Part shown: positions 31,389-38,154 of the stretch, one piece after another | How positions within the stretch are numbered: the stretch's first letter is position 1 | Layout of the letters: each line of letters opens with the position of its first letter | From: Thermaceae bacterium | GTDB taxonomy: Bacteria; Deinococcota; Deinococci; Deinococcales; Thermaceae | Direction: 5' to 3' | NCBI GenBank assembly: GCA_015478585.1 | Contig: JADMIM010000022.1 | Span: forward strand, 1-43,748 | Length of the DNA: 43,748 nt | Made by a program: the position numbers and the translations under genes | The notes under the pieces: generated by a model | The model's database searches: none | The model's input: the letters and a program-made list of their open reading frames with translations, nothing else | Told to the model about the DNA's origin: nothing

Positions 31389-31417
31389 TTCAACTGGACA
31401 AAATCCAGGTATACAAT
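31389..31417 (+). promoter_or_regulatory. Candidate promoter of the Fur-family gene
   Basis: TTCAAC (31389-31394), 17-bp spacer, TACAAT (31412-31417). A second -10-like TATACT is at 31474-31479, followed by an exact 10-bp palindrome GTTGTACAAC at 31487-31496 that could be an operator, possibly for the regulator itself. The region 31320-31578 has no gene. Confidence 0.45.
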
Positions 31418-31578
31418 CTAAGCTTGAGGGACACTATTTGAGGGCCGCCTATTTGTTTTATCTGAAAATGTTTTATACTTGCGTAAGTTGTACAACCGAG
31501 TATTTCACCTTAGACCCCACAAGAACCAAGAAGGATGCGGTCTGAAGTGTCTCTGAAATCCGCTCGGGGGAGGGATAC

Positions 31579-32019
31579 ATGGCAAAAATAAAGGAGCGGG
31601 AGAGCTTTCGTTCACGCCTCAAGGCAGTCGGCTTGCGCCATACCCTGCCCAGGGAACGGATTTTGGCCTATCTGGATCGTAAAAGCATTCACCCTACGCC
31701 GGAAGAACTATATCAGGGACTCAAAAAGAAAGGCTATCCCATCGGCCTTTCGACGGTCTACCTGAACTTGCAGGTGCTGCGCGACTCCGGTTTGCTGTGG
31801 GAGTTCAAAGACCAGAAGGGCAATACCCGATACGACGGCTTTGGCGAGAAGCACCATCACCTGTTCTGCTTGCAGTGTGGAGCCATTGAAGACGTGCTGG
31901 TGCGCGAGCTGCCGGAGTTTGATCCTGAGCCTATCCGTAAGGCTGTCGAGGCCAAAAACGGTTGGTTTATCGAAGAGGCCCGCCTCGAGCTGAGGGGTGT
32001 TTGCCCCAACTGCCAATAG
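31579..32019 (+). CDS. Fur-family transcriptional regulator
   Basis: A 146-residue metal-responsive regulator. The winged helix covers about residues 15-80 (RHTLPRERILAYLDRKSIHPTPEELYQGL, STVYLNLQVLRDSGLL). The dimerisation domain has GEKHHHLFCLQCGAIED, which supplies the HHH regulatory-site part, and the structural zinc CxxC pair (CLQC and C-terminal CPNC). The short C-terminus after CPNC resembles PerR and Fur alike; specificity cannot be decided. GGGGAGGG lies about 4 nt before the ATG. A long leader with a palindrome precedes it. Confidence 0.88.
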   Translation: MAKIKERESFRSRLKAVGLRHTLPRERILAYLDRKSIHPTPEELYQGLKKKGYPIGLSTVYLNLQVLRDSGLLWEFKDQKGNTRYDGFGEKHHHLFCLQCGAIEDVLVRELPEFDPEPIRKAVEAKNGWFIEEARLELRGVCPNCQ

Positions 32020-32067
32020 ACCATCAGCGCACTTCAACCACGGCGCTCGTTTACTTTGTGAGGGTTG

Positions 32068-33513
32068 CTAAACCCCTACCAGTTCCACCAGGGTTTTTAC
32101 CCCAAATCCTGTGCCCCCCGCTGGCCCCAGCGCGTGGGGGCGCTCGGTGTAGGCTGGCCCGGCGATGTCCAGGTGAACCAGGGGCTTCTCGGTAAACTCG
32201 CGTAAAAATAGGGCTGCGATAATGGCTCCGCCGTAACGGTTTCGCCCATGAACATTTTTGAGGTCGGCAGTGCTGGACTCGAGCATCTCCCGATATTCGT
32301 CTTCCATTGGCAGCGGCCAGACCTTTTCACCCGCCCGCTCGGCGGCTTCTTGCACCTCGCGCCCCAGCCGGGCATCGTTGGTGAAAAGACCCGCGACCTT
32401 CTCGCCCAGCGCGGTTACGCAGGCTCCGGTCAGGGTGGAAAGCTCCACAATCGAGTCGGCACCCTGCTGGTCGGCATAGGCGATGGCATCGGCCAGGGTC
32501 AGGCGACCCTCGGCATCGGTATTGAGCACCTCGATGGTTTTGCCCGAAAGACTCTTGAGCACATCGGAAACTCGGTAGGCATGGCCTGAAATCATGTTCT
32601 CGGCGGCGGCTATATAAGCCCGCACCTCGAGCTGTGGTTGCAGTTTGGCAATAGCCTGCATCGCGCCCAGCACGGCAGCCGCACCGGACATGTCGCACTT
32701 CATGGTCAACATACTTTCGTTGGGTTTGAGCGAGTATCCGCCAGTATCGAAGGTGATACCTTTGCCCACCAGGGCCAAAACCCGTTGGGGTTTGCCCTGC
32801 GGCGTGTAGACCACCTGGATAAAACGGGGCGGGTTGACCGAACCCTGGGCTACTGCGTAGTAGGCTCCCATCTCTGCGGCCTGTATCTTTTTCTCGTCCC
32901 AGACTTCGACTTTTAGACCCAGCGCGGTGAGTTCTTGGGCTCGTTTTGCCAGCGCTACCGGGTTGAGCACGTTAGGTGGCTCGTTAATCAGGTTGCGGGC
33001 GTAGTTTACCGCCTCGGCCACGATTTCTGCCCGGTCTACGGCGGGGCCATTGCTGCGGGCCAGCCACAGCCGCAGTTTTTTATGCTCGGGGCTCGATTTG
33101 TACTTCTGGAAGCTGTAGCCCCCCAACAAAACCCCCTCGGCCAGCGCGTAGCTGGCCTCCTTCTTGCCCAGCTTGTCGGCCAGGAAGGTCTCGCTCACTG
33201 CCTCACGAAAGCCCAGATGGGCAATTTCAGCGGCCAGCTTGGCCCCGGCCCCGCGTACGGTCTCGAGGTTCGCCCCGCGCTTTTTCCCCAGCCCAAACAG
33301 CAGGACAAAAGTTTCGCCAGTAGGAACCAACAGGGTTTCAGCAAACTCGCCCTTGAACCTTAGCTCATCCAGCATCCTCGAGAGCAAGCCGCGATGCTTG
33401 GCATCAAGTTTTTGGCCCCCCTCACTCAGTTCCCCGCCCCAAACCCCCACCACTGCCAGAGGGGCCGGGATTTCGTCTACATACCGCCGTGCGGATTTGA
33501 CTGTGAGCTCCAT
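32068..33513 (-). CDS. pepA: Leucyl aminopeptidase (M17 family)
   Basis: A 481-residue cytoplasmic metallo-aminopeptidase that removes N-terminal residues from peptides. The family signature NTDAEGRLTLADA (about residues 330-342) with metal-binding Asp and Glu is intact, as are VGKGITFDTGGYSLKP (catalytic Lys and Asp), MKCDMSGAAAVLGAM and the C-terminal HLDIAGPAYTER. Length is normal. TATATT lies 9 nt before the ATG. It converges with the Fur-family gene. Confidence 0.94.
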   Translation of the reverse strand: MELTVKSARRYVDEIPAPLAVVGVWGGELSEGGQKLDAKHRGLLSRMLDELRFKGEFAETLLVPTGETFVLLFGLGKKRGANLETVRGAGAKLAAEIAHLGFREAVSETFLADKLGKKEASYALAEGVLLGGYSFQKYKSSPEHKKLRLWLARSNGPAVDRAEIVAEAVNYARNLINEPPNVLNPVALAKRAQELTALGLKVEVWDEKKIQAAEMGAYYAVAQGSVNPPRFIQVVYTPQGKPQRVLALVGKGITFDTGGYSLKPNESMLTMKCDMSGAAAVLGAMQAIAKLQPQLEVRAYIAAAENMISGHAYRVSDVLKSLSGKTIEVLNTDAEGRLTLADAIAYADQQGADSIVELSTLTGACVTALGEKVAGLFTNDARLGREVQEAAERAGEKVWPLPMEDEYREMLESSTADLKNVHGRNRYGGAIIAALFLREFTEKPLVHLDIAGPAYTERPHALGPAGGTGFGVKTLVELVGV

Positions 33514-33738
33514 AACTGGTGGAATATACCACGAACCCCTCCTTAATTTCGTGCCCCTGCATTAATTCTGTTGTTCTCAGGCAGGCTTTTAGAATCCAAC
33601 CTGTGGCCCCCTTTGGCGGCTGGGAGAAAGAGATATCCCGTAAAAGTCCGTGGACGGGCGAGAGGTCGGGCCAATCAGGCAACTTCGGGATACCGACCGC
33701 TTCTCATATAGCTCTCCCCCGCGTGGCTCACTTTCCGC

Positions 33739-33751
33739 TAAGATGGTGCGG
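33739..33751 (+). promoter_or_regulatory. Leaderless-type -10 in front of a small leader frame
   Basis: TAAGAT (33739-33744), 7 nt, ATG at 33752. The rest of the gap 33514-33738 shows no recognisable gene. Confidence 0.5.
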
Positions 33752-33793
33752 ATGAATAAGGGTCTATTTCGAGATGAGAGGGTGAGGGGGTAA
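33752..33793 (+). CDS. Possible 13-residue leader peptide
   Basis: The frame MNKGLFRDERVRG ends with TAA at 33791-33793, only 4 nt before the GTG of the DUF1385 gene. Its last codons form GAGGGGG, the ribosome site for that gene. The ATG has a -10 hexamer in exact leaderless position. A short translated leader that delivers ribosomes to the next gene is plausible but unproven; chance is possible for such a short frame. Confidence 0.4.
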   Translation: MNKGLFRDERVRG

Positions 33794-33797
33794 GCTG

Positions 33798-34679
33798 GTG
33801 AAAAATGCTTTAGGTGGAAGTGCGGCCCTTGAGGGTGTGATGATGAAATCGCCCGATGCTTGGGCGCTAGCAGTGCGTTTGCCCGGTGGGGGAATCCACG
33901 TCGAACGCCACCAGGAGACCGCCCTATCCAAAAAATATGCTTGGGCACGCTGGCCTCTGGTGCGGGGAATCGTGGCCCTGTATGACTCCATGGCGGTCTC
34001 CTATCAGGCCATGTCGCGCAGCGCAGCGCTGGCGGGTGAAGAGCAGGAGCAGATGTCCAAGGGGGCGCTGTACGGCACGATGGCCGTCTCACTGCTGATT
34101 GGCATCGGTATGTTTATCGTGCTGCCCGGATTTTTGTCGGGCCTGGTAATTAATGCGGGCAACCATCCGGTGTTTTACAACCTGTTCGCGGGCCTGATCA
34201 AGGCCGCAGTTCTGGTGGGCTATCTGCTTTTTATTGGCCGCTTGCCGGATATCCAGCGCTTTTTCATGTACCACGGAGCCGAGCACAAGGCAATCGCTGC
34301 CTACGAAAAAAATTTGCCCCTCACCGTCGAAAACGTGCGGGCTCAACCGGCTTTTCATCCCCGCTGCGGCACTACCTTCATCACCTTCGTGATTTTAGCG
34401 AGCGTGGTGGTCTATAGCCTGATTCCCCATCCGGAGGTGTTGCTGTGGCGGTTGGGGGCCAGGGTGCTGTTTTTGCCGCTTGTAGCGGGTCTGGCCTTCG
34501 AATTGTTGCGTTGGTCTTCGTCTCACTCAGACCCCATATCCAACGTGCTCAAGGCCATTGGCTTTCGCTTTCAGATGCTCACCGTCAAAGAGCCTACCGA
34601 CGACATGATTGAAGTTGCTATCGAGAGCACTAGAGCGGCCAGCGAGCAAGCTATAACAAAGCCAGTAGCTTTGGTCTAG
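33798..34679 (+). CDS. DUF1385 membrane protein (YqhQ-like)
   Basis: A 293-residue integral membrane protein of the DUF1385 family, function unknown. It begins GGSAALEGVMMKSPDAWALAV, the family start. Hydrophobic segments lie at about 95-120 (MAVSLLIGIGMFIVLPGFLSGL), 135-155, 200-220 and 225-245. The conserved block MYHGAEHKAIAAYEK and FHPRCGTTFI contain His, Glu and Cys that could form a site. GTG at 33798 has GAGGGGG 8 nt upstream. 62-bp copy D follows. Confidence 0.88.
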   Translation: MKNALGGSAALEGVMMKSPDAWALAVRLPGGGIHVERHQETALSKKYAWARWPLVRGIVALYDSMAVSYQAMSRSAALAGEEQEQMSKGALYGTMAVSLLIGIGMFIVLPGFLSGLVINAGNHPVFYNLFAGLIKAAVLVGYLLFIGRLPDIQRFFMYHGAEHKAIAAYEKNLPLTVENVRAQPAFHPRCGTTFITFVILASVVVYSLIPHPEVLLWRLGARVLFLPLVAGLAFELLRWSSSHSDPISNVLKAIGFRFQMLTVKEPTDDMIEVAIESTRAASEQAITKPVALV

Positions 34680-34698
34680 AGCCGGAGGCTTGTCCGTA

Positions 34699-34726
34699 TG
34701 TCGAACGTCTAACGCCGAAAGCTGAA
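34699..34726. repeat. Heptamer array left of copy D
   Basis: TGTCGAA, CGTCTAA, CGCCGAA, AGCTGAA: four clear NGYYNAA units leading into the 62-bp core. Confidence 0.7.
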
Positions 34727-34786
34727 GAGCCTTAAAGCTACACCAGGACGGCTTAATTGCTTTGTCAAAAAACACTGTCTGGGACG
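34725..34786 (+). repeat. 62-bp dispersed element, copy D
   Basis: Same length and orientation rule as the other copies, 3' of the DUF1385 gene. The terminator-like arms are AACAC and GTGTT around GTC-TGG-GAC. Confidence 0.82.
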
Positions 34787-34800
34787 TAGTTTGTGTTCTG
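34769..34800 (+). terminator. Terminator-like hairpin of copy D
   Basis: AACAC (34771-34775) pairs with GTGTT (34793-34797); the inner GTC-TGG-GAC hairpin is kept. The T tract is short. Confidence 0.45.
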
Positions 34801-34826
34801 GGATTTGGAGCCTCGAGCGGCTGCCC

Positions 34827-35894
34827 TCACAGATAGGACTTCAGGGCTTGGGCCAAGCGGAGGCTCGCGCCCGCCAGGGTGTGGTTTTGCTCGACGTGGT
34901 GGCGGGCGGCCTGTCCGAGTTGCAGGCGCAACCTGGAGTCTTGGGCTAACTGCCTTACGGCCGCGGCCAAATGCCGGGCCGAAGGCTCGACGGTGAACCC
35001 AGTTTGCCCGTGATGAACCAGCTCGAGCTGGGCTGGAATACGGCTGGTGACGATAGGCAGACTCGAGGCCATAGCCTCCAAGGTCGCCAGCGACTGGTTT
35101 TCGGCTAGGGTGGGCTGGAGCATCGCGTCGGCTGCGCGGTACAACTCGGGCATATCGCTACGGCGACCCCAGAACTCTACGTTGGGTGGGGCCAGGCGCT
35201 TTAGAATCCCCCCCAACTCGCCCTCGCCCACCAAAATGTAGCGATAGTTGGGGGTGAGCCGGGCCGTGCGGAGCAGGGCCCAGTGGTTTTTTTCGGGGGA
35301 AAGGCGGGCCGGGTACAAAACTGTAAACCCGGCCCAGCCCAGTTTGCGCCGGAGTTGGGGCAATTCTTCGGCAGAAGCTGGGCGAAAGCGTTGGGGGTCT
35401 ACCCCGTTGAACAAGCCGCTGGGCTGGCGAACCCCCAGGCTGCGCAGGAACTCAGCAGCCCAACTCGAGACCGTCAGCACCCCATCAGCTTTTTGCCAGG
35501 CCCTCACTTTGGTCAAGATAAAAACCAAACGGTACAGCGCCTCGAGGCCCAGTGGGTAAAAAAACCGCATCTGATCGTGAGAAAGCACCAGCTTGGGGCC
35601 GGGCAGGCGGGCCAGAAGGACAGCATAGGTTTGGGGGTTGCCTGCCTGCACTACCCGCAGGTTGGCGGGGGTGGTTTGCTCGAGCAATTCCTCCCAGGTC
35701 TGATACCGCTTTATCGCCACTTGGCGCTCGGTGAACCGGGCTGCAAACTCGTCCAGGTCGGGGGAATAGTGGAGATGGAGGCTCGGCTCCAAGCCCAAGC
35801 TCTGCAAGTGCGGCAGGGTTTCCAGCAGCCATACCTCGCTGCCAGCGATGCGGGTAGCATCGCTGATAAAGGCAACCTGGGGCAGTTGGGGCAT
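34827..35894 (-). CDS. Glycosyltransferase family 4 protein
   Basis: A 355-residue GT-B fold glycosyltransferase. The N-terminal half starts VAFISDATRIAGSEVWLLETL; the C-terminal donor domain has TVLYPARLSPEKNHWALL, ILVGEGELGGILKRL, WGRRSDMPELYRAADAMLQPTLAENQSLATLEAMASSLPIV with the E-x7-E type motif. Donor and acceptor cannot be told. It is the last of three glycosyltransferase genes on this strand, 8 nt after the GT2 gene, so the three likely build one surface glycan or glycolipid. Confidence 0.88.
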   Translation of the reverse strand: MPQLPQVAFISDATRIAGSEVWLLETLPHLQSLGLEPSLHLHYSPDLDEFAARFTERQVAIKRYQTWEELLEQTTPANLRVVQAGNPQTYAVLLARLPGPKLVLSHDQMRFFYPLGLEALYRLVFILTKVRAWQKADGVLTVSSWAAEFLRSLGVRQPSGLFNGVDPQRFRPASAEELPQLRRKLGWAGFTVLYPARLSPEKNHWALLRTARLTPNYRYILVGEGELGGILKRLAPPNVEFWGRRSDMPELYRAADAMLQPTLAENQSLATLEAMASSLPIVTSRIPAQLELVHHGQTGFTVEPSARHLAAAVRQLAQDSRLRLQLGQAARHHVEQNHTLAGASLRLAQALKSYL

Positions 35895-35902
35895 AAGAGC
35901 CT

Positions 35903-36769
35903 TTAGGAGCGAGGTCGGGTAGTGAGTCCGGCCTGAACCCCGCGCCAGATTACCGCAAAACCGGTGGCTCCGTTACTCCGCAGGTATTCCAGAATATGAC
36001 CCAAGAAGTTGCCGATGAGCCAGAGTTTTTCCACCGGGTCGAAGACCCTTCCGCGCAGCACCCACAGGCGGTTGCGTACGTCATAAAAAAAGCGTTCCCC
36101 CACCGACTTGCCAGGGGTATAGGGGGTGGGGGTTTTGTGGATGACCACGCTGTCCTTGGCAAAAACGATCAGCTCCCGCCGCCCGATGCGGCCAAAATAC
36201 TCGAGGTCGTCGTTCCAGGTGAAGAAGTCGTAATAGGGAATACCATAGCGTTCCACCGCGACTCGAGCCATCAATACCGAAACGAACGAAGACCAGCGGG
36301 CCGGAAAACAGCCAATCTGTTTGAGCCAGCCGTAGTGCTGGAGAAACCGCCAGTTGGGTAAGGCCCGGTTCATGGGATGGGGATTGCCATCGATCCACAG
36401 GGCCAGGCTGCCCAAAGCCGCCACGCTCAGACCCTCCTGATGAATACGGTGGCGGAGCATCTGCTCGAGGGCCTCAGGCTGGGGTATGGCATCGTTATCC
36501 AGCAGCCAAATCCAGTCGGCCCCGCCCTCGAAAGCGGCCTTGATCCCCTCCGCGAAGCCTCCCGAACTGCCCAGGTTGGCTCGGCCACAAACCAGCCTGA
36601 CCTGGGGAAACTCGCGCGCAATCATCTGGGCCGACCCATCGTGGCTGGCATTGTCGCGCACCCACACCACCTCGGGAGGCCGGGTCTGCTGCAAAATAGC
36701 CCCAATACGCTCTCTCAGCAACTCGCGGCGATTAAAGGTGGGGATGACCGCCCAAATTGTCTCACCCAT
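35903..36769 (-). CDS. Glycosyltransferase family 2 protein
   Basis: A 288-residue GT-A fold enzyme. VIPTFNRRELLRERI opens the nucleotide-sugar domain, DNASHDGS follows, and WIWLLDNDAIPQPEAL carries the DxD-like metal site. NLGSSGGFAEG before it resembles galactofuranosyl- and rhamnosyltransferases. A later FFTWNDDLEYFGRI is the likely catalytic Asp region. A strong GGGGGAG lies right before the ATG. Middle gene of the three-gene operon. Confidence 0.88.
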   Translation of the reverse strand: MGETIWAVIPTFNRRELLRERIGAILQQTRPPEVVWVRDNASHDGSAQMIAREFPQVRLVCGRANLGSSGGFAEGIKAAFEGGADWIWLLDNDAIPQPEALEQMLRHRIHQEGLSVAALGSLALWIDGNPHPMNRALPNWRFLQHYGWLKQIGCFPARWSSFVSVLMARVAVERYGIPYYDFFTWNDDLEYFGRIGRRELIVFAKDSVVIHKTPTPYTPGKSVGERFFYDVRNRLWVLRGRVFDPVEKLWLIGNFLGHILEYLRSNGATGFAVIWRGVQAGLTTRPRS

Positions 36770-36830
36770 GCTCCCCCCAAATATTGTCAGGCCCCAAGAG
36801 TGGTGGTGGCCTGGTGTAAGTGTTGATGCA

Positions 36831-38009
36831 TTATGGTCTGAGGGTTTTATGAATAGTGTTAGCTATCTCCGGCAGCGCCCCCCTTGGCCCGTTGCGTTCG
36901 TAACCGGCTTGCTGGGCCTCACTACGCAGCGGGCCTTCGGCGATTCGCTCGCACACTGCCTGAGCAATTACTTGGGGATGGGCCTCTACCAGCTTCAGGG
37001 CCTGGCCCAGTAGCCGGGTCTGGCGCAGCGCGTTGGGGAGCAGGTATTGCGGCCCTTTGGTGGGGAAGCCCACCACCGGGAGGCCCATCCCGGCGGCTTG
37101 TTCGTTGGCGGTTCCGGCGGTACCGATAGCCACCCGGCCCTGGTGCAAAATGGCCGAGAAGGCCCGGCGCAGCAGCCAGACCTTAATCTCTTCTTTATAC
37201 AAGCTGGCGGTGTCTTCGCTGTGAACCTCGAGCCCCCACCCGTAGGGCCTGGCAACCTCGGTGAAATCTCTTGCCCAAGCTACCAAAGGCTGCATCTGGG
37301 GCAACAGGGCGGCGGTCTCTAGCATTACTGGCAGGCTGAAGCCCACGTCGCCGCGTGTACCCGGTAGCAGCACCAGCACTGGTCTGCCGTCCAAAATCGG
37401 GCCGATATCGCGTTCGGGTGGCCCCAGGGTGTCCATGGCCATGCTGCCGACGAACTTGGCCTTGCTCATGCCTAGCTCGAGGGCCCTGGCCTCGCTCAGC
37501 CTGTCCCGCACGTACACGGCCTGCACGTAGCGGTGCATCCAGCGCTCGTAGGCTAGATAATCTTCGGCCCCGAACTGGTTGAGCTGTCGCAGGCGCTCCC
37601 AGGTGTTGCGCTGCCCCCAATAGTAGCGGGAAACTTGTGGCTGGAGGTGAAACAGCGGGGCCTGGCTGGCCCAGTGGGCCAAACAGCCCACGAACAGCGA
37701 GTAGGAGTCGCCCACCACAGCGATTGCCCCCACCTCAGGGCCAGTTCTGCGGGCCGTGCGCCACTGCTCGAGGCTGTCGCCTATGAATCCCGCCCTGAGG
37801 TCGGCGAGGAGGTTGGCCGGGCTGTTGAAGGGGAACCCGCCCGAGGGCATGGGCTTTCGTGGCCCCAGGATGGCCTTCGCCACCCCCTCGTAGCGCTTGC
37901 CATCTCCAACCAAAGGCAGGGCCAAAACCTCAGCTTGGAGATGCTTTGCCAGGGTTGCCCCGATCAGGTCTTCGGCGTTGCCGCCGGAGATGATTAACAC
38001 GTCGGCCAT
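36831..38009 (-). CDS. Lipid-A-disaccharide synthase-related glycosyltransferase
   Basis: A 392-residue GT-B fold protein of the LpxB-related family found in bacteria without typical lipid A (for example cyanobacteria and Thermaceae). It begins VLIISGGNAEDLIGATLA and has a C-terminal donor-binding part with GTAGTANEQAAGMGLPVVGFPTKGPQ. It is not LpxB itself: LpxA, LpxC and LpxD are absent here, and Thermus-type cells are not known to make lipid A. It may glycosylate a membrane glycolipid. AAGGA precedes the ATG, TATGAT is a candidate -10. First gene of the operon, divergent from mfd. Confidence 0.82.
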   Translation of the reverse strand: MADVLIISGGNAEDLIGATLAKHLQAEVLALPLVGDGKRYEGVAKAILGPRKPMPSGGFPFNSPANLLADLRAGFIGDSLEQWRTARRTGPEVGAIAVVGDSYSLFVGCLAHWASQAPLFHLQPQVSRYYWGQRNTWERLRQLNQFGAEDYLAYERWMHRYVQAVYVRDRLSEARALELGMSKAKFVGSMAMDTLGPPERDIGPILDGRPVLVLLPGTRGDVGFSLPVMLETAALLPQMQPLVAWARDFTEVARPYGWGLEVHSEDTASLYKEEIKVWLLRRAFSAILHQGRVAIGTAGTANEQAAGMGLPVVGFPTKGPQYLLPNALRQTRLLGQALKLVEAHPQVIAQAVCERIAEGPLRSEAQQAGYERNGPRGALPEIANTIHKTLRP

Positions 38010-38039
38010 AGTTCCTTCGACATCATAGAGTGCTTTTCA

Positions 38040-38065
38040 GCAAGAACTCCAGTGCTGGAGCTTGC
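38040..38065. promoter_or_regulatory. Palindrome in the divergent glycosyltransferase-mfd promoter region
   Basis: GCAAG-AA-CTCCAG-TG-CTGGAG-CTTGC, an 11-bp-arm dyad with a 2-nt bulge. It lies just upstream of the candidate -10 (TATGAT, 38027-38022, minus strand) of the glycosyltransferase operon and could be an operator; no regulator is known. Confidence 0.4.
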
Positions 38066-38137
38066 ATCAAACCCACCATACTGGCCACCCTCAGCCGCCG
38101 ATGTGAACCCCACCCCCTTTGCCCTGGAGCGCAAGCG

Positions 38138-38143
38138 TAAACT
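38138..38143 (+). promoter_or_regulatory. -10 TAAACT of mfd
   Basis: Same hexamer as before pyrF and asparaginase; the ATG at 38155 is 11 nt downstream, leaving a leader of only a few nucleotides. Confidence 0.45.
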
Positions 38144-38154
38144 AGTGAGGCTGC

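Noticed and set aside
33422-33755. Small open frames on both strands between pepA and the DUF1385 gene
   Set aside because: No recognisable protein, no ribosome site in the right place, and unusual composition.
34827-38009. Lipid A biosynthesis locus
   Set aside because: Only an LpxB-related protein is present; the neighbours are general glycosyltransferases, so a lipid A pathway is not supported.
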